From contig CAMPKG010000108.1 of NCBI GenBank assembly GCA_946887085.1, forward strand, positions 1 to 9,752: a stretch of DNA of 9,752 bases, written 5' to 3'. Shown in pieces: positions 1-5,060 of the stretch. The DNA comes from an uncultured Sphingobacteriales bacterium (GTDB lineage Bacteria; Bacteroidota; Bacteroidia; Chitinophagales; Chitinophagaceae). How positions within the stretch are numbered: position 1 is the stretch's first letter; the number at the start of each line of letters is the position of its first letter. The position numbers and the translations under genes are program-made. Under the pieces are notes generated by a model that saw only the letters and a list, made by a program, of their open reading frames with translations, was not told the origin of the DNA and ran no database searches.

Positions 1-674
1 ATCCTTCTATTACACGTGATGTGAGCGGCGAAGGTGTTCAGCAGGCTATGCTGAAGCTGCTGGAGGGTTCGGAAGTGCTGGTACCGCCACAAGGAGGCCG
101 CAAGCACCCTGAGCAAAAGATGGTAAAAGTGAATACACAGAACATCCTGTTCATTTGCGGTGGTGCGTTCGAAGGCATCGACAAGATGATCGCGCGTCGT
201 GTGCAGACCTCTGCTATCGGGTACAATGCCATCAAATCAACGAAAGAACTTGACCGCGGTAACCTGCTGCAGTATGTAAATGCGCAGGACCTGAGAAGCT
301 TTGGGTTGATACCGGAATTGCTGGGTCGCCTGCCGATAGTTACCTATCTCAATCCGCTGGATAACGATGCGCTGAAACGTATCCTCACTGAGCCGAAAAA
401 TGCGCTCATCAAACAATACAGCAAGCTGTTTGAATACGAAGGCATCAAACTTGAAGTGGACGATGCTGCGCTGGAGTATATGGTGACGAAAGCCGTAGAG
501 TACAAGCTTGGCGGCCGTGGCCTTAGGGCTATATGCGAGATGATACTGACGGATGCAATGTTTGACCTGCCTTCGGAAAAGAAAGAAGAGGTAAATGGCG
601 TATTCCATTTGACGCTTGAGTATGCAAAACAAATGCTGGAGCACTCCAAATTGGATTATCTTAAAGCTGCATAA
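1..674 (+). CDS. clpX: ATP-dependent Clp protease ATP-binding subunit ClpX (5' truncated)
   Basis: ClpX is the hexameric AAA+ unfoldase that recognises substrates and feeds them into the ClpP peptidase in the cytoplasm. The reading frame is open from the first base (bases 1-2 belong to a split codon), so the gene starts upstream; the GTG at 21 is an internal Val codon. Missing are the zinc-binding domain, Walker A, Walker B and the GYVG pore loop. Visible in order: the pore-2/[10 protein letters not shown] segment, [21 protein letters not shown], an IGY tripeptide at 216-224 where E. coli has the ClpP-binding IGF, the [13 protein letters not shown] stretch with the conserved Arg of the sensor/finger region, and GGRGLR, whose last Arg is sensor II. 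The C terminus is DYLKAA. A 61-residue ORF follows after 15 bases. Identification rests on near-continuous similarity to the ClpX C-terminal half. Confidence 0.97.
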   Translation, partial: PSITRDVSGEGVQQAMLKLLEGSEVLVPPQGGRKHPEQKMVKVNTQNILFICGGAFEGIDKMIARRVQTSAIGYNAIKSTKELDRGNLLQYVNAQDLRSFGLIPELLGRLPIVTYLNPLDNDALKRILTEPKNALIKQYSKLFEYEGIKLEVDDAALEYMVTKAVEYKLGGRGLRAICEMILTDAMFDLPSEKKEEVNGVFHLTLEYAKQMLEHSKLDYLKAA

Positions 675-689
675 TCTTAAATAAGAATA

Positions 690-875
690 ATGGAACAACT
701 GGAGCAATTACTTATCGACCGTGCAGGGCTGACCCAGGAACAGGCCGTTAAAGCGATCGCCACGATCAAAGACTACATTCAATCGCAGCTGCCGCCAATG
801 ATGCATGGAATGGTGGACAATTTTCTGAAGACAGATTCTGACAGCAACGATTTTACGATGCCTAAGGGTAATTAG
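690..875 (+). CDS. Small conserved-looking helical protein, function unknown
   Basis: This 61-residue protein has an ATG start 15 bases after the clpX stop, so it is probably cotranscribed with clpX. No clear Shine-Dalgarno sequence precedes it, as is common in this phylum. The first 48 residues look like two or three amphipathic helices: a LEQLLIDRAGL segment, then TQEQAVKAIATIKDYIQSQLPP, then a short MMHGMVDNFL helix. The last 13 residues are polar and probably disordered. The GLTxEQAxxAIxxIxxxIxxxLPP pattern resembles small DUF2267/DUF2780-type helical domains as I remember them; this is a resemblance only. There is no signal peptide or membrane segment, so it should be cytoplasmic. That it is a real gene is supported by tight spacing, coding-like composition and the terminator right after it. 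Confidence 0.8.
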   Translation: MEQLEQLLIDRAGLTQEQAVKAIATIKDYIQSQLPPMMHGMVDNFLKTDSDSNDFTMPKGN

Positions 876-896
876 GAATAAGTGATTTATTGAAAA

Positions 897-922
897 GCTC
901 CTGGATATCAGGGGCCTTTTTT
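897..922. terminator. Bidirectional rho-independent terminator between converging units
   Basis: The arms GCTCCTG (897-903) and CAGGGGC (909-915) pair over 7 bp with one G-U wobble, around the loop GATAT, and are followed by CTTTTTT on the plus strand. Read on the minus strand, the same hairpin is followed by TTTTC. It therefore can end both the clpX unit and the thyA-folA unit. The plus-strand T tract overlaps the stop codon of the minus-strand gene at 921-923. Confidence 0.8.
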
Positions 923-1313
923 ATGTCTTTATAACAAAATGCTGTTTCTCTAAAAAGTCCTGCCGGAATAAGAGCAGACCGTATTCAAAAAGATCGATAC
1001 TCATCATCGCGTTGCTCTCATTTTTAAGGAAGTTCCATTCATTTGTGCTATGCCAACTGGCATGAATGTTTTTTATAGCAACAACGGCAGTATTGTTTGC
1101 CGGTAAAGCCAGCCGCCTCCATTGCTCAACAGGTGCAGCTACCAGCTGCAAGTCATCGCCGAAATAGTTTTTTAGAAACTGTTGGAGTGGTTGGCTACCC
1201 CTTCGCTGCAAGCCGCTTTCAACAAGTTGATAAACAAAAGGAGAATGAGTGCCATGCCGGCCTTTGGCCTTCCACCTGTATTTTATATACTCAATGAACG
1301 TGTGTAGTGTCAC
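921..1313 (-). CDS. Methyltransferase-family relative lacking the SAM-binding core
   Basis: This 130-residue product has a GTG start at 1313 that overlaps the folA stop (GTGA), with an AAAGGA 7 bases upstream. The N terminus (residues 1-31) contains RHGTHSPFVY at 19-28, a hallmark of a Bacteroidota class I SAM-dependent methyltransferase family usually near 230-260 residues. The C terminus (about 77-130: AIKNIHASWHS, then SIDLFEYGLLLFR and KQHFVIK) matches the last strands of the same family. Between them lie only about 45 residues, with no glycine-rich ELGTxxG SAM loop and no FxDGNH-like acidic motif. The seen facts are the two ends and the short middle; family length and motifs are from memory. 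Inference: an in-frame internal deletion or shrunken paralogue, probably not catalytic as a methyltransferase. The ORF is intact and translationally coupled, so it may still make protein. A slowly decaying pseudogene is the alternative. Confidence 0.75.
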   Translation of the reverse strand: MTLHTFIEYIKYRWKAKGRHGTHSPFVYQLVESGLQRRGSQPLQQFLKNYFGDDLQLVAAPVEQWRRLALPANNTAVVAIKNIHASWHSTNEWNFLKNESNAMMSIDLFEYGLLLFRQDFLEKQHFVIKT

Positions 1314-1813
1314 AGGTTGATCCTTTCGTAGAGCCGGAAGGTGTAGTCGTAAGCATGCCTTTCATCAGCGCTATGTTCTTCTTCCCAGGTAAGCTTCCAA
1401 TGGCTGTGATCTATGTGCGGGAAAAATACATCTGCGTCTTTGATCTCTGTTTTCACTATGGTGAGGTACAGCTTGTCGATAAGGGGCATGGCCTGTTCAA
1501 AGATCTTGCCACCACCAATTACGAATACTTCTTCAACGCCTTCCTGCTCCAGGTTTTTCAAGGCAACCTGCAAATCGTTCTCTATACGCACACCCTCGGG
1601 GAAATTAAGATCGTGCTGACGCGTCAGTACCACGTTCAGCCTGCCTTTAAGTGGCTTGCCCATAGAATCATAGGTTTTGCGGCCCATTAAAACGGGGCAG
1701 CCCATTGTTGTGCGCTTAAAAAATTTCAGGTCTTCAGGCAAATGCCAGGGCAACTGGTTGTCTCGCCCGATGGCATTATGTTCTTCAACAGCAACAATGG
1801 CAGAAATGGTCAT
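1310..1813 (-). CDS. folA: Dihydrofolate reductase
   Basis: FolA reduces 7,8-dihydrofolate to tetrahydrofolate with NADPH in the cytoplasm, replenishing the cofactor that thymidylate synthase oxidises. The product is 167 residues, a normal bacterial DHFR length. Visible family landmarks: LPWHLPEDLKFFK at 21-33 with the catalytic acid D28 (E. coli D27), the NADPH-binding MGRKT at 43-47, VIGGGKIFEQ at 98-107 around the cis Gly-Gly, and a C-terminal DYTFRLYER strand. The ATG at 1813 places ISAIVAVEEHNAIG at the expected N terminus. The gene is 57 bases after thyA on the same strand and its TGA overlaps the GTG of the next gene, so a three-gene operon is likely. There is no good Shine-Dalgarno sequence before its ATG. 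Confidence 0.97.
   Translation of the reverse strand: MTISAIVAVEEHNAIGRDNQLPWHLPEDLKFFKRTTMGCPVLMGRKTYDSMGKPLKGRLNVVLTRQHDLNFPEGVRIENDLQVALKNLEQEGVEEVFVIGGGKIFEQAMPLIDKLYLTIVKTEIKDADVFFPHIDHSHWKLTWEEEHSADERHAYDYTFRLYERINL
1321..1326 (-). promoter_or_regulatory. Shine-Dalgarno site deciding the GTG start of the downstream gene
   Basis: Read on the minus strand, AAAGGA lies inside the last codons of folA and is separated by 7 bases from the GTG at 1313-1311. It is one of the few good Shine-Dalgarno matches in the window and supports the GTGA overlap start over any internal start. Confidence 0.6.
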
Positions 1814-1817
1814 GAAG

Positions 1818-1825
1818 CAAAAGTA
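1818..1825 (-). promoter_or_regulatory. Possible internal -7 promoter element before folA
   Basis: Read on the minus strand the sequence is TACTTTTG, an exact match to the Bacteroidota -7 consensus TAnnTTTG, ending 4 bases before the folA ATG. No TTTG-type -33 box is seen at the expected distance. If used, transcription would start at or next to the ATG and give an almost leaderless folA message. A chance match is quite possible. Confidence 0.3.
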
Positions 1826-1870
1826 ATTAATACCCTAAATCCCCTGGAGGAGACTTTGAACGGATAACAG

Positions 1871-2665
1871 TTAAACAGCAACCGGCGCCTTGATAGCAGG
1901 ATGGTGCTGATAGCTCTCCAGTGTAAAATCTTCGTACTTAAACGCAAAGATGTCTTTCACTGCCGGATTGATCTTCATTACCGGAAGTGGATATGGTTTT
2001 CTGCTCAGCTGTAGTTTTGCCTGTTCCATATGATTGCTGTACAAGTGCACGTCGCCAAACGTGTGTATAAAATCCCCGTATTGCAAACCGCAAACCTGGG
2101 CCATCATCATGGTAAGCAATGCATACGATGCAATGTTAAAAGGCACACCCAAAAATACATCGGCACTACGCTGATAAAGCTGGCAGGAGAGCTTACCATT
2201 GGCAACATAGAACTGGAACATGGTGTGGCAGGGCATCAAGGCCATCTTCGGCAGATCTGCGACATTCCATGCGCTGATGATCATCCTTCGGCTGTCTGGA
2301 ATTGTTTTTATCTGGTTGATAACATCTTTTACCTGGTCGTAGGTTTTGCCATCAGCTCCTGTCCAGCTACGCCACTGGTGACCGTAAACTGGGCCGAGCT
2401 CACCGTTCTCACTAGCCCACTCGTCCCATATGCTCACACCGTTATCCTTCAGGTATTTGATGTTGGTATCTCCATTCAGGAACCAAAGCAGCTCGTGGAT
2501 GATCGATTTGACATGGAGCTTCTTCGTTGTCACTAGCGGAAATCCTTCCTGCAGGTTGAAACGCATCTGGTAACCGAAGCAGCTGGTTGTACCGGTTCCC
2601 GTACGGTCGCTTTTGGTAACGCCGGTATCGAGAATGTGTTGAAGTAGGTCGAGGTATGCCTGCAT
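1871..2665 (-). CDS. thyA: Thymidylate synthase
   Basis: ThyA methylates dUMP to dTMP using 5,10-methylene-tetrahydrofolate and releases dihydrofolate. With the ATG at 2665 the protein is 264 residues, the same length as E. coli ThyA, and key residues fall at E. coli numbers: R21 in SDRTGTGT, W80, R126-R127 in DSRRMI, catalytic C146 in [13 protein letters not shown]177 in [11 protein letters not shown], and H207/Y209 in DVHLYSNH. The C terminus IKAPVAV is typical. The frame is open for 17 codons further upstream to a TTG, but that extension does not fit the family. The next gene is folA, which recycles the dihydrofolate made here. No oddity is visible; all catalytic residues are present. Confidence 0.98.
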   Translation of the reverse strand: MQAYLDLLQHILDTGVTKSDRTGTGTTSCFGYQMRFNLQEGFPLVTTKKLHVKSIIHELLWFLNGDTNIKYLKDNGVSIWDEWASENGELGPVYGHQWRSWTGADGKTYDQVKDVINQIKTIPDSRRMIISAWNVADLPKMALMPCHTMFQFYVANGKLSCQLYQRSADVFLGVPFNIASYALLTMMMAQVCGLQYGDFIHTFGDVHLYSNHMEQAKLQLSRKPYPLPVMKINPAVKDIFAFKYEDFTLESYQHHPAIKAPVAV

Positions 2666-2727
2666 GATAAAATCCAATGTTTTGACATGCTGGTTGATAC
2701 GCCTAATGCCGGTCAAATATTAATGCC

Positions 2728-2735
2728 CAAAAATA
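2728..2735 (-). promoter_or_regulatory. Candidate -7 element for the thyA-folA operon
   Basis: On the minus strand this reads TATTTTTG, an exact TAnnTTTG match, and would give a 5' leader of roughly 55-60 bases before the thyA ATG at 2665. A -33 TTTG at the usual spacing is not evident, so the call depends on the -7 box and position alone. Confidence 0.45.
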
Positions 2736-2808
2736 CACAAACGCTGATTTTAGCCTACCGTGAAATATCAACTGGGGATAAGTCGTTAACTCTTTCGAGA
2801 ATGAATTG

Positions 2809-2815
2809 TATTTTG
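2809..2815 (+). promoter_or_regulatory. Weak -7-like element before the glycosyltransferase gene
   Basis: TATTTTG followed by CACCC lies 28 bases upstream of the ATG at 2844. It resembles TAnnTTTG but is one base short between TA and TTTG. The divergent gap 2666-2843 must hold promoters for both directions, and this is the best plus-strand candidate in it. Confidence 0.3.
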
Positions 2816-2843
2816 CACCCTTATATCCTGTATTGCCGCTAAT

Positions 2844-3563
2844 ATGAGTATTAAACTGTCTATCGTCATACCTGCTTACAATGAGGGCCGGACCATCCAT
2901 TTTATTTTGGATAAAGTAAGGGCCGTGACCCTGATAGACAATGTTGAAAAGGAAGTGATCATTGTAAATGACTGCTCTAAAGACAATACAGAGGAAGCGA
3001 TCCTTGCTTATAAATCCAATAACCCCGAGCTGCCCATTACCTATTATAAACACGAAGTGAACCAGGGAAAGGGCGCCGCATTACATACCGGCATCAGCAA
3101 AGCAACCGGCAATTATGTCATCATTCAGGATGCAGATCTTGAATACGACCCTGAAGAATATAACCTGCTGTTGAAACCGCTGTTGAACGGCGTAGCTGAT
3201 GTTGTCTACGGGTCACGCTTCATGGGCGGGAAACCGCATCGTATACTGTTTTTCTGGCATTCTATCGGCAACAGGTGGCTGACCACATTGTCAAATATGT
3301 TCACCAACCTGAACCTGACGGATATGGAGACCTGCTATAAGGTATTCCGCCGCGAAATCGTCCAGGGCCTGAAACTGGAAGAAAAACGCTTTGGCTTCGA
3401 GCCCGAGGTAACCGCAAAAATTTCCCGGATACCAAATATTCGCATCTATGAAATAGGTATATCCTATTATGGCCGCACTTATGAAGAAGGGAAGAAGATA
3501 GGCTGGAAGGACGGTTTCAGGGCTATATATTGCATTCTTAAATACAACATTTTTAAAAAATAG
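2844..3563 (+). CDS. Family 2 glycosyltransferase, DPM1-like
   Basis: This 239-residue protein has a GT-A fold. Its likely role is transfer of a sugar from a nucleotide sugar to a polyprenyl phosphate or another acceptor at the cytoplasmic membrane face. Motifs: [10 protein letters not shown] at 6-15 and [10 protein letters not shown] at 40-49 (nucleotide binding), [11 protein letters not shown] at 73-83, the metal-binding D96-A97-D98 in [13 protein letters not shown] at 123-126, and DMETCYKVF at 160-168, all typical of the DPM1/DPG-synthase-like branch. No transmembrane segment is visible, unlike GtrB or ArnC types, so membrane contact would be peripheral. The ATG at 2844 gives the standard N terminus. 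A gamma-CA-like gene starts 6 bases after its stop, indicating cotranscription. Sugar and acceptor cannot be told from sequence. Other cell-envelope genes are not next to it. Confidence 0.9.
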   Translation: MSIKLSIVIPAYNEGRTIHFILDKVRAVTLIDNVEKEVIIVNDCSKDNTEEAILAYKSNNPELPITYYKHEVNQGKGAALHTGISKATGNYVIIQDADLEYDPEEYNLLLKPLLNGVADVVYGSRFMGGKPHRILFFWHSIGNRWLTTLSNMFTNLNLTDMETCYKVFRREIVQGLKLEEKRFGFEPEVTAKISRIPNIRIYEIGISYYGRTYEEGKKIGWKDGFRAIYCILKYNIFKK

Positions 3564-3569
3564 CTGCCA

Positions 3570-4082
3570 ATGCCTGTTATTTTACCGGTTAAAGGGGTAA
3601 TGCCACAGATACCCGGAGACTGCTTTGTAGCGCCAAATGCCACTATCGTGGGAGACGTGGTGATGGGCTCTGAATGCAGTATTTGGTTCAATGCGGTGGT
3701 GAGAGGGGATGTGAACAGCATTCGCATGGGCGATAAGGTCAATATCCAGGATGGCGCCTGCGTCCATTGTACTTACCAGAAGACACAAACGGTGATCGGC
3801 AATAATGTTTCTATAGGCCATAATGCCATTGTGCACGGCTGCGCCCTGGAAGATAACGTGCTCATAGGCATGGGCGCCATTGTGATGGACAGGGCTAAGA
3901 TCGGCGCCAACAGCATCATTGCTGCAGGGGCCGTGGTTTTAGAGGATACCATAGTGCCGCCCGGCAGTATTTATGCAGGGGTTCCTGCAAAGAAGGTAAA
4001 GGACATCAGCCCTGAACTCCTGAAAGGCGAAGTTGAGCGGATAGCCAATAATTACGTGATGTACAGTTCCTGGTTCAAATAG
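3570..4082 (+). CDS. Gamma-carbonic-anhydrase-like hexapeptide-repeat protein
   Basis: This 170-residue left-handed beta-helix protein of the YrdA/PaaY/CamH type normally forms a trimer with metal bound between subunits. Hexapeptide turns run from about residue 20 to 140 (for example APNATIVGDVVMG and IGANSIIAAGAVV). Equivalents of the Methanosarcina Cam metal and active-site residues are visible: R45 and D47 in VVRGD, Q60 in NIQDG, and three His, H66, H84 and H89, in VHCTYQ and SIGHNAIVHG. The acidic loop with the proton-shuttle Glu of Cam is absent, as in most YrdA-like members, so carbonic anhydrase activity is uncertain. Some relatives are thioesterases or have no known activity. It ends in a short helix (residues 147-165) typical of the family. 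Six bases separate it from the glycosyltransferase gene. Confidence 0.93.
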   Translation: MPVILPVKGVMPQIPGDCFVAPNATIVGDVVMGSECSIWFNAVVRGDVNSIRMGDKVNIQDGACVHCTYQKTQTVIGNNVSIGHNAIVHGCALEDNVLIGMGAIVMDRAKIGANSIIAAGAVVLEDTIVPPGSIYAGVPAKKVKDISPELLKGEVERIANNYVMYSSWFK

Positions 4083-4093
4083 ACCGCAATGCC

Positions 4094-4119
4094 AAAAAAA
4101 GGGGTTTTTTAATTTTTTT
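4094..4119 (+). terminator. Possible weak terminator after the hexapeptide-protein gene
   Basis: A run of seven A (4094-4100), GGGG, six T, AA and seven T follows the stop codon by about 12 bases. An A/T-only hairpin with a GGGG loop plus a T tract could end transcription weakly. There is no GC-rich stem, so this is a tentative call. Confidence 0.3.
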
Positions 4120-4140
4120 CTAATATTCCTCCACCGACCT

Positions 4141-4163
4141 ATTGCATAAAAGGATTATGCAAT
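4141..4163. repeat. 9-bp perfect inverted repeat inside the promoter spacer
   Basis: The arms ATTGCATAA (4141-4149) and TTATGCAAT (4155-4163) are perfect reverse complements around the spacer AAGGA. The dyad covers the -33 TTG and runs to within one base of the -7 box. This position is where an operator for a dimeric repressor would sit. No regulator gene is adjacent. Confidence 0.6.
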
Positions 4164-4172
4164 TTACATTTG
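4142..4172 (+). promoter_or_regulatory. Bacteroidota-type promoter for the outer-membrane barrel gene
   Basis: TTG at 4142-4144 and TACATTTG at 4165-4172 are separated by 20 bases, fitting the Bacteroidota -33/-7 arrangement (TTG, about 19-21 bases, TAnnTTTG). The -7 box is an exact consensus match, and the leader to the ATG at 4198 would be about 18-20 bases. This is the most complete promoter in the window. Confidence 0.65.
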
Positions 4173-4197
4173 TCAGACAATCAAACACACGATCTAT

Positions 4198-4923
4198 ATG
4201 AAACAACTCTTCCTTGCTCTGTTGGCAGTGGGTTCTATCACCGCAGCTAACGCTCAGAAAGGTACAATTTTAGTTTACGGAACAGCTGGTATAACGGTTA
4301 ATAATAACGATGGACCGGGTGCGGGTGAAACAAGCACTACTAACTGGAATTTTAATCCCGGTGTTGGTTACCAGTTTCACAAAAACATGACTGTAGGCGT
4401 ACAAGGCGGATATGCTAACAGCCAAATGGTTGAAAAGACTTTTGTACCATTTGCCATACCGCAAACCTTCGAAATGCAGAGTGAAATGCACGAATGGAGT
4501 GTTGGCGCCTTTTACCGTTATACGCACTACTTCAGCCCAATGTTCGCTTTGTGGGGTCAACTGGACCTGAGCTATATTTCTGGTCGCATGGCAACTGACA
4601 CTTTTAATCTTACAGGAATTGGCCGTGGTACGGATAACTACGACGGGTTCTCTGCTATGATCACTCCGGCTCTTGCTATCAATGTTCACAATGGCCTGGC
4701 ACTGAACTTCGGTATTGGCGGCCTTGGTTACAGAACAGTAAACTGGGATAGGGCACAGCTATTTGGTGTTGATGACAATACCTTCAGCTTCACCTTCGGC
4801 CAGCAGTTCAACGTTGGGATCTCTAAAAACTTCAATTGCGCTAAGAAACGTGCTCCGCGTGAGCCGGGTATGGATACCCGCGGCCACAAACACGATCACG
4901 ACGATGATGAAGATGACGAATAG
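4198..4923 (+). CDS. Small outer-membrane beta-barrel protein with His/Asp/Glu-rich C-terminal tail
   Basis: The 241-residue product begins with a clear Sec signal peptide (MKQLFLALLAVGS..., cleavage expected after A-N-A at 17-19, leaving Q20). Residues 24-212 show alternating hydrophobic and aromatic strands with Gly-rich turns (VGYQFHKNMTVGVQGGY, FYRYTHYFSPMFALWGQLDLSY, LALNFGIGGLGY, FGQQFNVGISKNF), typical of an 8-strand OmpA/OmpW-like barrel common in Bacteroidota. Unlike ordinary barrels, the chain does not end at the aromatic strand end F212. It continues for 29 residues: a Lys/Arg/Pro stretch with one Cys (C214), then GHKHDH at 229-234, then seven Asp/Glu. This tail could bind metal or lie in the periplasm. 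The gene is monocistronic: good promoter upstream, strong terminator downstream. The specific function is unknown. Confidence 0.88.
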   Translation: MKQLFLALLAVGSITAANAQKGTILVYGTAGITVNNNDGPGAGETSTTNWNFNPGVGYQFHKNMTVGVQGGYANSQMVEKTFVPFAIPQTFEMQSEMHEWSVGAFYRYTHYFSPMFALWGQLDLSYISGRMATDTFNLTGIGRGTDNYDGFSAMITPALAINVHNGLALNFGIGGLGYRTVNWDRAQLFGVDDNTFSFTFGQQFNVGISKNFNCAKKRAPREPGMDTRGHKHDHDDDEDDE

Positions 4924-4943
4924 TCATTGCGGATAAATACTTG

Positions 4944-4971
4944 AAAAACGGGGCTTTTAGCCCCGTTTTTT
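4944..4971 (+). terminator. Strong rho-independent terminator
   Basis: The arms CGGGGCT (4949-4955) and AGCCCCG (4959-4965) form a perfect 7-bp stem with the loop TTT, extended by five A:T pairs and followed by six T. It lies 20 bases after the barrel gene stop and separates it from the mutase gene. Confidence 0.93.
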
Positions 4972-5004
4972 ATTGTCGCCATAACAGCCTTTCCCTTCAT
5001 TTTG

Positions 5005-5012
5005 TACCTTTG
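5005..5012 (+). promoter_or_regulatory. -7 promoter element of the fused mutase gene
   Basis: TACCTTTG followed by CA is an exact TAnnTTTG match and one of the commonest forms of this element in Bacteroidota. It lies between the preceding terminator and the mutase ATG, 48 bases upstream of it. A TTTG-type -33 box at the normal distance is not obvious. Confidence 0.6.
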
Positions 5013-5015
5013 CAG

Positions 5016-5036
5016 CCCGGAATATTCCGTTCCGGG
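5016..5036 (+). repeat. Overlapping dyads at the start of the mutase mRNA
   Basis: The arms CCCGGAA (5016-5022) and TTCCGGG (5030-5036) form a perfect 7-bp inverted repeat with a 7-base loop. Its left arm is shared with a perfect 12-bp palindrome, CGGAATATTCCG, at 5018-5029. The element begins 3 bases after the -7 box, so it spans the expected transcription start and first 5' leader bases. It may be an operator or a 5' hairpin on the mRNA. Confidence 0.55.
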
Positions 5037-5060
5037 ACACCGGTTTAATAGTTTTCAGAT

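Noticed and set aside
21..23. GTG at 21 as the start of a short protein
   Set aside because: The frame is open to the window edge and the upstream codons (P-S-I-T-R-D) match ClpX, so this is an internal Val.
1307..1690. Plus-strand open frame of 127 codons opposite folA
   Set aside because: Antisense to a clear DHFR gene, no family resemblance and no promoter; shadow frame.
2666..2716. Upstream in-frame extension of thyA to a TTG at 2716 (281 residues)
   Set aside because: The extra 17 residues do not belong to the family; the ATG at 2665 gives exactly 264 residues with catalytic residues at E. coli numbering.
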